Positions 9,974-18,488 of a DNA stretch of 64,000 bases are shown here, in pieces. Within the stretch, counting starts at the first letter, position 1. Each line of letters opens with the position of its first letter. Position numbers and translations under genes: made by a program. The stretch covers positions 1 through 64,000 of the forward strand of contig CAZSXT010000012.1 in the NCBI GenBank assembly GCA_964611435.1. The letters run 5' to 3'. The stretch is from JAYPHU01 sp964611435. Its GTDB lineage: Bacteria > Pseudomonadota > Alphaproteobacteria > Rhodospirillales > UBA2165. The notes below the pieces were generated by a model. That model did not search any database. It was not told the origin of the DNA and saw nothing but the letters and a program-made list of their open reading frames with translations.

Positions 9974-10010
9974 AAAAACCCGCCGGTTGACCTCAGCCGG
10001 CGGGTTTTTT
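9974..10010. terminator. bidirectional rho-independent terminator
   Basis: A GC-rich stem (ACCCGCCGG pairing with CCGGCGGGT, about 11 pairs including A-T extensions) closes a 10-base loop. It is flanked by a run of As on the left and Ts on the right, so it can terminate from both sides. It lies between the convergent genes at 9454-9942 (+) and the TRAP large permease gene (-), exactly where a shared terminator is expected. Confidence 0.93.
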
Positions 10011-10032
10011 GAAGTCTCGCACAACAGCCTCG

Positions 10033-11367
10033 TCACAAGAAAGAGAACTGGAGTATGCCGATACTGAGCACCGGATAGGCTATTAGGATAATCAGCACCA
10101 GAAGCATGGTTACCGCGAATGGGAACGCGCCAGAGAAAATATCGAACAGGGTCACGTTCGGATCGTTGATGGTGCTCTTAATGACGAAACACGAAATACC
10201 CAACGGCGGGGTCAGCAGGCCGATCTCCGCGCCGACAACGGTGACAATCCCAAACCAGATCAGATCGACGCCGTACGCTTCCAACGCCGTCAGGAATAGG
10301 GGCACGACAATCAGAATGATCGACGCCGTGTCCAGGATCGTCCCCAACAGCACCAGCAGTATGACGTAGACCGTCATCAGCATCGGCAGGGTCATATTCA
10401 TGTCGGCAAGCCATTCTCCGAACAGTGTCGGCAGTCCGGCAACCCCCAGCATCCGGCTGTACATGGAGGCGGCGATGATCAGGAACAGGATGGCCGAGGT
10501 AATATGTCCGGTTTCCACCAGCACTTCCCACAGATCCTGCCAGGTCAGGGATTTCTTCAACAGCGCGACGATTAGAGCGGCCAACGATCCCATGGCGCCC
10601 GCTTCAACCGGGGTCACGATGCCGCCGTAAATGCCACCCAATACAACCAGCACCAGCACGACAACCGGCAGGATCTTCCAAAATAAATCCATCCACGTCA
10701 GCTTGGCCCAGTCCTCGTTCGCCACATCGTGAGAGTCTTGCCCGCCCACATAGTTGGGCGTCAGATATGACAGCATCAAAATCAGGATGGCATAGGCCAC
10801 CGACAGAACAATGCCCGGCACCACACCGGCAAGGAACAGATGACCCACTGATTGTTCGGTCACGATAGCGTAGATGATCAGCATGGCGCTCGGCGGGATC
10901 AGCATCCCCAGAACAGAGCTGCCGGCCACGACGCCGACAGTAAACCGGTTCTTGAAGCCAAAACGCCGCATTTCCGGCACGGCCACCCGGGTGAACACCG
11001 AGGCCGAAGCAATGGAGGAGCCGGTGATCGACGCAAAGATGGCGTTCGCCGCCACCGTCGCGATGCCGAGCCCGCCTCTGATCCGGTAAAAAATAAAGTT
11101 GGCTACCTCGTAGACGTCCTTGCCGAGGCCCGCCTTACTCACGATGAGACCCATCAAGGCAAACAAGGGTACGGTCGCGAAGACGTATTCCGACACCGTG
11201 TCGGCGATCGCCTCGGACAGCAACGCCACGGCGATATCCACATTGTCTCGGATGATCCAAACGCCGATGAACGACACAAGTCCCAGCGCCACCGGGATAT
11301 ACAGCCCGGTGTAGATCAAACAAACGATCAGGACGACCGACGCAATTCCGACTTCTATACCGCTCAT
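10033..11367 (-). CDS. dctM: TRAP transporter large permease (DctM family)
   Basis: A 444-residue integral membrane protein, the ion-coupled transport subunit of a tripartite ATP-independent periplasmic transporter. It has about twelve or more hydrophobic segments and the DctM-typical blocks LFALMGLIVSKAG near residue 70, ITGSSIASASVFTRVAVPEM near 115 and PPLGISCFVIKS near 390. TRAP systems use a sodium gradient to import organic acids delivered by the binding protein. It is the last gene of the dctP-dctQ-dctM unit on the - strand and ends at the bidirectional terminator at 9974-10010. Length is normal for a stand-alone DctM, not fused to DctQ. Confidence 0.95.
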   Translation of the reverse strand: MSGIEVGIASVVLIVCLIYTGLYIPVALGLVSFIGVWIIRDNVDIAVALLSEAIADTVSEYVFATVPLFALMGLIVSKAGLGKDVYEVANFIFYRIRGGLGIATVAANAIFASITGSSIASASVFTRVAVPEMRRFGFKNRFTVGVVAGSSVLGMLIPPSAMLIIYAIVTEQSVGHLFLAGVVPGIVLSVAYAILILMLSYLTPNYVGGQDSHDVANEDWAKLTWMDLFWKILPVVVLVLVVLGGIYGGIVTPVEAGAMGSLAALIVALLKKSLTWQDLWEVLVETGHITSAILFLIIAASMYSRMLGVAGLPTLFGEWLADMNMTLPMLMTVYVILLVLLGTILDTASIILIVVPLFLTALEAYGVDLIWFGIVTVVGAEIGLLTPPLGISCFVIKSTINDPNVTLFDIFSGAFPFAVTMLLVLIILIAYPVLSIGILQFSFL

Positions 11368-11378
11368 ATCAAATCACA

Positions 11379-11942
11379 CTAATCCGTCGGGTTGGCCGGA
11401 TCCTGGACCAACGCCTGTGGGTGCAGGTATTGCAGACCGATCCGGAGGAATTGCAGAAGAGTCACCACACAGCCCAGCACGATGACCGTCTTGATCGGCC
11501 ATTCCGGCGCCGTGAACAGGCCCTCTTCGCCGACGTAGTAATTGTTGACCCAGGCATCATAAAGATCAGGGATCGCGCCATTGAGCACGATGATGAAAAA
11601 GATGATCCCGAGAAAATCAAACAGGGCCCCCATATAGCGGCCGATCTTCGGCTTGCGGGCCTTCATGAAATTGAAAAAACCATCGGAGCGTGTCAGCCGG
11701 CCTTTGCGCGTGGCGTCGCCCAACTGCATAAACACGATCCCGACGATGGAAAGTTCGACCAGTTCCGACACGCCGTGGAACGGGTGCGCGAAAAAAGTTC
11801 GTGCGAAAGCGTCCGTGTCGATCATCACCATCAGGACAAAAACCCACACGGAACCGATCGCGTTCATGACGGTCAGGACGCGATCCAGAGAAGAGCTGAG
11901 GACGCCGCCTTGCGGCGGCGTCCCTAGCGTTGAATCGGACAT
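11379..11942 (-). CDS. dctQ: TRAP transporter small permease (DctQ family)
   Basis: A 187-residue membrane protein with four hydrophobic segments, the small subunit that partners DctM. The segment containing DTDAFARTFFAHPFHGVSEL near residues 43-62 is the characteristic region following helix 1, where most family members read R-x-x-F/P-x-x-G-x-x-E-L. It lies 11 bases upstream of dctM and 32 bases downstream of the binding-protein gene, so the three are one operon. The C-terminus is short and hydrophilic. Confidence 0.92.
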   Translation of the reverse strand: MSDSTLGTPPQGGVLSSSLDRVLTVMNAIGSVWVFVLMVMIDTDAFARTFFAHPFHGVSELVELSIVGIVFMQLGDATRKGRLTRSDGFFNFMKARKPKIGRYMGALFDFLGIIFFIIVLNGAIPDLYDAWVNNYYVGEEGLFTAPEWPIKTVIVLGCVVTLLQFLRIGLQYLHPQALVQDPANPTD

Positions 11943-11974
11943 GATTAAATCCGCTTCAGCAGACGATCAGACGT

Positions 11975-13063
11975 CTACTCTTTATCCCATTGGCGGATAA
12001 TCGGCTGATTGGCGGCGCGCATAGTGTCCATGTAGGAAACCAAAACCTTGCGGCCCGGCTGACCCTTCTTGTCGAGAGAGGCAGCCCAATCCTTGGCGAC
12101 GTTGGGCATCGTGTTGGCCCATTTGACGCGCTCGGACTGCGGCATCACGTAGGTCGTGCCGCCGTTGGCGTTGTACGCCTTATAGCTAGCGTCGGCCACG
12201 TCAAGAGCCTTGGCCGTGGTGTGCTCCCGATAGGCAACCGCACCGTCCTGGAGAGCCTTGCGAACTTCACCCGGAAGCTTCTTCCAGGTGTTGACGTTCA
12301 CGGTGACCGCCTTGGAGGCCACTGAACCGAGATCGGCTTTCAGCATGTACGGCGCAACTTCGTACATTTTCCGGCCGACGACCGATTCCGGCCACAGCAT
12401 GATGGCGTCCAGAACACCGGTTTTCAGCTTGTTGTAGTAGGTGACCAAGCTGCCGCCGACACCGGCCGCGCCGAAGTTCTGCAGCCAACGGAGGTTCAGA
12501 CCGGCGCTGCCGACCTTCACGCCCTTGAAGTCGTCCAGGGTCTTGATCTGTTTCTTGGAGAAAATTTGATAGGTGTCCAGAACGGCCACATTGGTCAAAT
12601 AGACTTGGTTGAACTTGGCAAAAGCCTGCTTGAATTCCGGATGCTTGCCCGCGAGGTCATCAATGGTGCGGGAAATCAGCGTCGGGTTCGTGGTCACGAA
12701 CGGCGTCGCATAGGAGATCATTTGCAGCGGCACCTTATCGGCGTGGAACACGGTGGTCACAACACCCATGTCGCCGAGGCCCTTTTGCATACCGCCCATC
12801 ACACCGCGCGGCTTAACGATCTGCCCACCCCAGGCCTGGTTCCACTTGATCTTGTAGTTCCCGGTCGCGGCGAGGCGCTTGTCGATATCGGGGATCAGGA
12901 AGTTGATGAATTCCCGGACCCACATGGATTTAGAAGAGTAACCATCAATCGCCGTGATGTTGATGGTCTCGGCGGCCTTGGCGGTAGAACCGAGGCTCAT
13001 CCCCAGGGCAACGACGCCCGCGAGGGCCGTCCCGGTAGCAATTTTAGTTTTGAGCGTAATCAT
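11975..13063 (-). CDS. dctP: TRAP transporter periplasmic solute-binding protein (DctP family)
   Basis: A 362-residue secreted binding protein. The signal peptide covers about residues 1-30 and ends at an AKA-A site, and a GAGGAAGG ribosome site fixes the start. The fold region shows DctP landmarks: an aromatic WNQAWGGQ block near residue 75, the central IFSKKQIKTLDDFKG strand near 168 and a WPESVVGRKMYEVAPY block near 225. The arginine that usually follows the KGxKI strand and clamps the substrate carboxylate appears to be glycine here (KGVKVGSAG), so the ligand may differ from simple C4 acids. It is the first gene of the dctPQM unit, preceded by about 400 bases without genes. Confidence 0.93.
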   Translation of the reverse strand: MITLKTKIATGTALAGVVALGMSLGSTAKAAETINITAIDGYSSKSMWVREFINFLIPDIDKRLAATGNYKIKWNQAWGGQIVKPRGVMGGMQKGLGDMGVVTTVFHADKVPLQMISYATPFVTTNPTLISRTIDDLAGKHPEFKQAFAKFNQVYLTNVAVLDTYQIFSKKQIKTLDDFKGVKVGSAGLNLRWLQNFGAAGVGGSLVTYYNKLKTGVLDAIMLWPESVVGRKMYEVAPYMLKADLGSVASKAVTVNVNTWKKLPGEVRKALQDGAVAYREHTTAKALDVADASYKAYNANGGTTYVMPQSERVKWANTMPNVAKDWAASLDKKGQPGRKVLVSYMDTMRAANQPIIRQWDKE

Positions 13064-13260
13064 TTTTAAGCCTTCCTCTATCGTGAAAATTAAAATCGGA
13101 CCATTAGTCTTTTCTTCTTAGTTACTCCGAAAAAATACGGCAGCACGGTTGCCGCGTCAATTGACGAAACCCCCTATTTTTATTGGGATTCTGCCCACCA
13201 ACGCACCCTCCAGTGGCTAACGCACGAGGTGTGGGATGGTGTGGTGGCACGCCTTTTCTC

Positions 13261-13294
13261 GTCATCCCCGAGTTGCGTAGCAATTCTCGGGGAT
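13261..13294 (+). repeat. palindromic hairpin repeat, copy A (GTCATCCCCGA family)
   Basis: The unit begins GTCATCCCCGAG and folds as CCCCGAG/CTCGGGG, with an inner stem TTGC/GCAA around a GTA loop and a two-base TT bulge on the 3' side. A second copy in opposite orientation at 46714-46747 shares the outer arms and the TT bulge, while the inner stem differs by paired changes. Such extragenic palindromes are common in proteobacterial genomes. Confidence 0.8.
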
Positions 13295-13308
13295 CTCGCT
13301 TCAATGAG

Positions 13309-13357
13309 ATCCCCCCATCCGGCCCTGCGGGCCATCTTCCCTCGCAAGGGGGGAAGG
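13309..13357. repeat. GC-rich double-hairpin repeat
   Basis: Two adjacent inverted repeats are visible: GGCCCTGCGGGCC, and CTTCCC...GGGAAG separated by TCGCAAGG-like sequence. The layout, a CCATCCGGCCCTGCGGGCC segment followed by a CTTCCC...GGGAAGG segment, resembles intergenic palindromic elements familiar from alphaproteobacterial genomes. It is non-coding. Confidence 0.6.
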
Positions 13358-13407
13358 CGGTCTATCTCATTTTTGCGATGGACTTGTAGCCGTAGCGCAT
13401 CCACTTC

Positions 13408-13460
13408 CTCTTACCCCCTTGCGGGGGAAGTCCCGGAGCGAAGCGAAGGGGATGGGGGGT
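13408..13460. repeat. third palindromic unit next to the clpA 3' end
   Basis: The unit shows TTACCCCCTTGCGGGGGAAG, an imperfect hairpin with a TTGC loop, followed by CCCGGAGCGAAGCGAAGGGGATGGGGGG. The latter carries a tandem GCGAAGCGAAG and can pair back to the C-run. It probably belongs to the same composite repeat island. It could also act as the clpA transcript end, but there is no T-run on the clpA (-) side. Confidence 0.55.
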
Positions 13461-13475
13461 AAAGAACGAGCCACC

Positions 13476-15860
13476 CTACTCCACGAACTCGGTTTTCTTG
13501 TCGCCGCTGTCCGGATCGTCGTCGCCGTCCTTGCCTTTCGGCCCGGACTCGTCGTCGTCCGTCTTGCGGGCTTCGAGTTTCTTCGCCTCTTCTTTTTTAG
13601 GCAGCGCCAGCTTGGGATAGTCGAAGGCGATTTTGGAGTCCTTGACCACGGCGCGGACTGTGCCGCCCTTGGTCAGTTCTCCGAACAACAGCTCTTCGGA
13701 GAGCGGCTTTTTGATGTGTTCCTGGATAACCCGGGACAGCGGCCGCGCGCCAAAGCGGCGGTCGTAGCCCTTCTTGGCCAGCCATTCCCGCGCTTCGTCG
13801 GAGAGCTCGATAGTGACATCCCGGTCGCTGAGCTGGGCTTCCAGCTCCATGACGAACTTGTCGACCACCCGGCTCATGACCTCCGGCGACAGGTTGGCGA
13901 AGCCGATCACCGCGTCCAGGCGGTTCCGGAACTCCGGCGAGAACATGCGTTCGATGGCTTCCTCGTCGTCGCCTTCCCTTTCCTGGCGCTCGAAACCGAT
14001 GGCCGGCTTGGCCAGCTCGGCGGCGCCGGCGTTGGTCGTCATGATAACAATGATGTTGCGGAAATCGACGCTCTTACCGTTGTTGTCGGTCAGCTTTCCA
14101 TGGTCCATAACCTGCAACAGGATGTTGAACAGATCAGGGTGCGCCTTTTCGATTTCGTCCAACAGCAGAACGGCGTGCGGCTGTTTATCGATGGCGTCAG
14201 TCAGCAGACCGCCCTGGTCGAATCCGACATAACCAGGAGGCGCGCCGATGAGGCGGGACACCGTGTGCCGCTCCATATACTCGGACATATCAAAGCGCAC
14301 CAACTCGATGCCTAAGCTGCGGGACAGTTGCCGCGCAACCTCAGTCTTGCCAACACCCGTCGGCCCGGAGAACAGATAGCTGCCGATGGGCTTTTCCGGT
14401 TCCCGAAGGCCCGCACGGGCGAGCTTGATCGCGCCGGCCAGGGCGTCGATCGCCTGGTCTTGCCCATACACCATCCGCTTTAGATCCACTTCCAGGTTCT
14501 CCAGCGTCTTCTTGTCGTCGCGGGAAACCGTCTTTGGCGGGATGCGCGCCATCTTAGCGACCACGTTCTCCACGTCTTTCACGCCAATGGTCTTCTTGCG
14601 CTTGCCTTCCGGCAACAGCATCCGCGAGGCGCCAACTTCGTCCAGCACGTCGATAGCCTTATCCGGCAGCTTCCGGTCGTGGATATAGCGGGAAGACAAT
14701 TCCACCGCCTGACGTATGGCCTCCGCCGTGTAACGGACCTTGTGGTGTTCTTCGTAATAGGGCTTTAGACCACGTAGAATCTTCACCGCGTCCTCTACCG
14801 ACGGCTCGTAGACATCGATTTTCTGGAAGCGGCGAACCAGCGCCCGGTCTTTCTCGAAGTAGCCACGGTACTCTTTATAGGTTGTCGAACCGATGCAGCG
14901 CAGAGAGCCGCTCTGCAACGACGGCTTCAAGAGGTTTGACGCATCCATGGACCCGCCGCTGGTCGCGCCGGCGCCGATCACCGTATGAATTTCATCGATG
15001 AACAGGATGCTGTGCGGCATATTCTCCAACTCGGTCAGCACTGCCTTGAGCCGTTCCTCAAAGTCACCCCGGTAGCGAGTGCCGGCCAGCAGCGCGCCCA
15101 TATCCAGGGAGTAAATTATATTGCCTTCCAGAACCTCCGGCACGTCGCCATTGACGATGCGGAGCGCCAGACCTTCAGCCAGAGCGGTCTTACCGACGCC
15201 CGGATCACCAACGTATAACGGGTTGTTCTTGGTCCGGCGGCAGAGCACCTGAATGGTGCGTTCAATTTCTTGCTCCCGGCCGATCAGCGGATCAATCTTG
15301 CCGTCTGCTGCTTTCTTGTTGAGGTCCACACAATAGGCGTCCAACGCCTCTGTGCCCTTCTTGGTCTCGGCTTCTTCTTCTGTTTCCTCGTCCGACCCGT
15401 GGACATTCCGGGATTCCGAGAAACCGGGCACCTTGGCAATACCGTGGGAAATGTAATTCACCGCGTCCAACCGGGTCATGTCGTGCATTTGTAGGAAATA
15501 GACCGCGTGCGCTTCGCGCTCGGAAAAGATTGCCACCAAAACGTTGGCGCCGGTGACTTCTTCCCGGCCCGAGGACTGGACGTGAATGGCGGCGCGCTGG
15601 ACCACGCGCTGGAAACCGGCGGTCGGCTTCGGTTCGGTCAGCTTGGCCGTGGCCAGATTTTCCAGCTCGTTGTCGATGAAATCGGTCAGATCGCTGCGCA
15701 ACTGTTCAATCTCGACACCACAGGCCCGCAGAACGGAAATGCTGTCTTGGTCTTCGGTCAAGGACAGCAGCAAGTGCTCCAGCGTGGAGAATTCATGATT
15801 GCGTTCCGTGGCCAAGGCCAGGGCGCGGTGGAGACTTTGTTCTAAGTTGCGCGAAAGCAT
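13476..15860 (-). CDS. clpA: ATP-dependent Clp protease ATP-binding subunit ClpA
   Basis: A 794-residue Hsp100 unfoldase that feeds substrates to the ClpP peptidase in the cytosol. It has the N-terminal double Clp repeat (residues 1-150), a first AAA+ module with Walker A GDPGVGKT near 220 and Walker B DEIHT, and a second AAA+ module with GPTGVGKT near 500 and Walker B LLDEIEKAHPD. The short middle region, without a ClpB-type coiled coil, identifies ClpA rather than ClpB or ClpC. The C-terminus carries an acidic, Asp/Lys-rich extension of about 35 residues, longer than in E. coli. clpS, encoding its adaptor, ends 51 bases upstream on the same strand. Confidence 0.98.
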   Translation of the reverse strand: MLSRNLEQSLHRALALATERNHEFSTLEHLLLSLTEDQDSISVLRACGVEIEQLRSDLTDFIDNELENLATAKLTEPKPTAGFQRVVQRAAIHVQSSGREEVTGANVLVAIFSEREAHAVYFLQMHDMTRLDAVNYISHGIAKVPGFSESRNVHGSDEETEEEAETKKGTEALDAYCVDLNKKAADGKIDPLIGREQEIERTIQVLCRRTKNNPLYVGDPGVGKTALAEGLALRIVNGDVPEVLEGNIIYSLDMGALLAGTRYRGDFEERLKAVLTELENMPHSILFIDEIHTVIGAGATSGGSMDASNLLKPSLQSGSLRCIGSTTYKEYRGYFEKDRALVRRFQKIDVYEPSVEDAVKILRGLKPYYEEHHKVRYTAEAIRQAVELSSRYIHDRKLPDKAIDVLDEVGASRMLLPEGKRKKTIGVKDVENVVAKMARIPPKTVSRDDKKTLENLEVDLKRMVYGQDQAIDALAGAIKLARAGLREPEKPIGSYLFSGPTGVGKTEVARQLSRSLGIELVRFDMSEYMERHTVSRLIGAPPGYVGFDQGGLLTDAIDKQPHAVLLLDEIEKAHPDLFNILLQVMDHGKLTDNNGKSVDFRNIIVIMTTNAGAAELAKPAIGFERQEREGDDEEAIERMFSPEFRNRLDAVIGFANLSPEVMSRVVDKFVMELEAQLSDRDVTIELSDEAREWLAKKGYDRRFGARPLSRVIQEHIKKPLSEELLFGELTKGGTVRAVVKDSKIAFDYPKLALPKKEEAKKLEARKTDDDESGPKGKDGDDDPDSGDKKTEFVE

Positions 15861-15911
15861 ATTGTTATCTCGTTTGTTTCAATTGAATGGTGTACTCGCC
15901 TTCTTTCGACC

Positions 15912-16250
15912 CTAATCCTTCTCAATCGTACATTGCAGCGGATGTTGGTGCTGCTGCGCCAAATCCATGGTCTGGTTCACCTTGGTCTCGGCCACTTCGT
16001 ATGTATAGACCCCACAAACACCGACACCCTTTTGGTGGACGTGAAGCATAATGCGCGTTGCTTCCTCGTGGTTCTTGGAGAAAAATTGTTCCAGAACGTG
16101 AACGACAAATTCCATCGGCGTGTAATCATCATTCAGCATCAGGACCTTGTACATTGACGGCTTCTTCGTCTTGGTCCGGCTTTTTACGGCGACGCCATGA
16201 TCGGTATTCTTGTCGTCGTTGCCGTTTCTATTGTCGTCGTCTCGTTTCAT
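15912..16250 (-). CDS. clpS: ATP-dependent Clp protease adaptor ClpS
   Basis: A 112-residue adaptor that binds ClpA and hands over N-degron substrates. A flexible charged N-tail (about residues 1-28, rich in Asp, Asn and Lys) precedes the core, which shows the NDDYTPMEFVVHVLE signature near residues 40-54, whose Asn/Asp side chains contact the substrate N-terminus. The HVHQKGVGVCGVYTYEVAETK block follows at about 75-95. It sits directly upstream of clpA, the usual alphaproteobacterial order. The 117 bases between it and the next gene upstream probably hold the clpS-clpA promoter. Confidence 0.97.
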   Translation of the reverse strand: MKRDDDNRNGNDDKNTDHGVAVKSRTKTKKPSMYKVLMLNDDYTPMEFVVHVLEQFFSKNHEEATRIMLHVHQKGVGVCGVYTYEVAETKVNQTMDLAQQHQHPLQCTIEKD

Positions 16251-16367
16251 ACGTCTCTACGGAGTGCACAATACTGTTCCATAAAGAACTATATGGGATT
16301 TAACTGGGCCAACGAAAGTATTCTATGCCCAAAAACGGCAGAAAACTGGGCCTTACATTAGGGTTAA

Positions 16368-17102
16368 CTAATTTTGCGATGCGAGTCTTTTGATGCCGTT
16401 TGGGGTCATGCGGACCGTAAATACGCCAATATAGTCGTTATAATCGTCCTTCGGATAGGCGTCGAAAAGTGACACTTCGTGGGGCGTATTAAATGGAATA
16501 GTCGTTTTATCCCAAGGAGATAGAAGGTCTTTTAGCGCTGCATCCTTGTATTCAGCACTGGGCCACTTGACCGCGCGAAATCGGTATTTGCCGCCAACAC
16601 AGGCAGCGCCAGCCCAGTAGAACTCGTATGAAGCGAAATCTTCTTCCGGCGCAGTGATCTCGAAGTACCTGGACGCCTGCAGTGCGGATTGGATGTCTTG
16701 AAGTTCAGGGGCCGACAGGTCCGCGCGCGATTCGATGGCCCGCCAAGGCTGCAAAAGGTCCGGTGACCCAAGCTCGGTTGTGATGCGGCCCGACGCCTCC
16801 TCGGTCACTCGGCTAAGCAGTTCATAGTCCCCACCCGCCGTCGGGTAAAGATCATAGGTCCTGAGCTGCTTATCGTAGATACCGTTGTATACAAATCGGT
16901 ATTGGTTCGGCGCGCCTTCTACACAGGCAGCCCGGATGTCGTCCCCGGAGACATAGCTGAACCAGGAGAACTTCCTAGTAACCGGATTACCGGTGTCGTT
17001 CGATAGGCCCGAATAGGTGCAGGCCGACAGAAGAACGAGGCCCAAAACGGCAATGACGCCCCGGCGGGTTTTGGACTGCAAATTATTTGATCTCTTTTCC
17101 AT
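16368..17102 (-). CDS. lipoprotein of unknown function
   Basis: An unrecognised 244-residue protein with a typical lipoprotein signal: basic N-region (KTRRG), hydrophobic core and lipobox LLSAC with Cys28. The mature part has an even mix of charged and aromatic residues, several Tyr-rich strands (YRFVYNGIYDKQLRTYDLY) and two further cysteines (near 59 and 167) that could form a periplasmic disulfide. Its start lies about 200 bases from the divergent D,D-carboxypeptidase gene, so the two promoters share that gap, but no functional link can be shown. Confidence 0.75.
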   Translation of the reverse strand: MEKRSNNLQSKTRRGVIAVLGLVLLSACTYSGLSNDTGNPVTRKFSWFSYVSGDDIRAACVEGAPNQYRFVYNGIYDKQLRTYDLYPTAGGDYELLSRVTEEASGRITTELGSPDLLQPWRAIESRADLSAPELQDIQSALQASRYFEITAPEEDFASYEFYWAGAACVGGKYRFRAVKWPSAEYKDAALKDLLSPWDKTTIPFNTPHEVSLFDAYPKDDYNDYIGVFTVRMTPNGIKRLASQN

Positions 17103-17306
17103 GGCCTCGCTTTAATTTAACTCTTTGTTCATGTCCCGCGACTTAAATGAACGCGAGGAATTTGGTATTAAGCACTTGATTTTATAATATGAATCCTGGA
17201 GTGTTTTGACAATTGTGCTCCAAAACGGGGGATCAGGCCGCGCCCGTGTGTTTCCGCTATCGGATTTCAGCACTCAGCCCGGCAAAACTGCGGAAACTTT
17301 AATATC

Positions 17307-18488
17307 GTGCGTAGCGTAGCCAACGACACCAACTCTGATGACAAGATTCAAGCCCCATGGGTCTTGAAAATCTTCGCAATTGCCTTGGTTCTGGCGGCGT
17401 TTTCCTTGCCGCAAACTACCCACGCAAAATATGCCTCCTACGTCATCGATACGACGACCGGCAAAGTTCTTCACTCGGTCAATGAGAATACCCGCAACTA
17501 TCCGGCATCCCTCACCAAGATGATGACCCTGTATCTGCTATTCGATGCGGTCGACCGGGGAAAACTGACCCTGAACTCTCGACTGAAAGTTTCACGCCGC
17601 GCCGCCCGGCAGCCAGCTTCCCGGCTGGGGGTAAAGCCCGGCGGAACGATTTCAGTGGAAGACGCTATTCGGGCGCTGGTCATCAGGTCGGCCAATGACG
17701 TGGCGGTCGTTGTCGCCGAGAATCTTGCAAAATCAGAACGCCGATTTGCCTTGATCATGACCGATAAGGCGCGGCGCATTGGCATGAGCCGAACCACTTT
17801 CCGAAATGCCTCGGGCCTACCGCATCGCGGGCAAATGTCGACGGCCAAGGACATGTCTACTTTGGCCCGGCGACTCCAAAAGGACTTCCCACAGTTCTAC
17901 CATTACTTCGCCGAAACCAAATTCAAGTATGGGAAACGCACCTATCGGAGCCACAATAAAGTCCTAAAACGGTTGGACGGGGCCGAGGGCATGAAGACCG
18001 GCTACATCCGCGCTTCCGGCTATAACCTTGTGACCACTGCTAAACGCCACGGCCATCGTCTGGTCGGCGTGGTGTTCGGTGGCAACTCGGTCCGCGCCAG
18101 AGACCGCCACATGACCAAGTTGATGAACAAGGCATTCGCCCAATTTGAGCCGGCGCAATTGATCGCGGAAAAAGGGAGTAAGCCGTCCACCGAACCCGCC
18201 AAGTCCAGCGATCCAATCTGGGGTGTTCAGGTCGGTGCGTTCTACACCAAATCGCCGGCCGTCAAATTGGCGCGTAAGATTTCCAAAAATTATGCACACG
18301 TTTTGGGCGGCGGTCAGATCACCATCATGCCTCTGAATAAATCCAAGAACCGTATTCTCTACCGGGCGCGCATTTTAGGCGTCGATAGAATGCACGCCTA
18401 TCAAACCTGCCGCTTGATGAAAAAGCACAAGAAACCGTGTCTGGAAGTCAAACTGCCGGGCACTATGGAACTCGCGGAATCCCGCTAA
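17307..18488 (+). CDS. dacC: D-alanyl-D-alanine carboxypeptidase (class C low-mass PBP) with SPOR domain
   Basis: A 393-residue periplasmic serine peptidase that trims the terminal D-Ala from peptidoglycan peptides. It starts at GTG, and a signal peptide ends near TTHA-K (residue 40). All three active-site motifs are present: SLTK (Ser68, Lys71), SAN (about 128-130) and KTG (about 230-232). After a short linker the C-terminal 85 residues (from IWGVQVGAF) match a SPOR domain, which binds denuded glycan at division sites. SPOR therefore replaces the amphipathic PBP5 tail, and this pairing is common in alphaproteobacteria. The symbol is tentative among dacA/C/F paralogues. Its stop codon overlaps that of the convergent next gene. 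Confidence 0.92.
   Translation: MRSVANDTNSDDKIQAPWVLKIFAIALVLAAFSLPQTTHAKYASYVIDTTTGKVLHSVNENTRNYPASLTKMMTLYLLFDAVDRGKLTLNSRLKVSRRAARQPASRLGVKPGGTISVEDAIRALVIRSANDVAVVVAENLAKSERRFALIMTDKARRIGMSRTTFRNASGLPHRGQMSTAKDMSTLARRLQKDFPQFYHYFAETKFKYGKRTYRSHNKVLKRLDGAEGMKTGYIRASGYNLVTTAKRHGHRLVGVVFGGNSVRARDRHMTKLMNKAFAQFEPAQLIAEKGSKPSTEPAKSSDPIWGVQVGAFYTKSPAVKLARKISKNYAHVLGGGQITIMPLNKSKNRILYRARILGVDRMHAYQTCRLMKKHKKPCLEVKLPGTMELAESR

Larger units (their letters stand above)
13064..13475. other. 412-base gene-free region: dctP leader plus palindromic repeat island
   Basis: No convincing protein gene is seen. The left part (13064-13140) is AT-richer and should carry the promoter of dctP, although no clear -35/-10 pair can be named. 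The right part (about 13250-13460) is a series of GC-rich inverted repeats described separately. The short open frames across it have repeat-derived composition and no plausible ribosome site. The end abuts the clpA stop codon, so the palindromes would also be transcribed at the 3' end of clpA. Confidence 0.7.

Noticed and set aside
13261..13460. CRISPR array
   Set aside because: The repeats are single, unequal palindromes without regular spacing or spacers.
13419..14315. 298-residue open frame on the + strand over clpA
   Set aside because: It is the antisense shadow of the ClpA C-terminal half, including the repeat island as its start; codon pattern follows the clpA frame.
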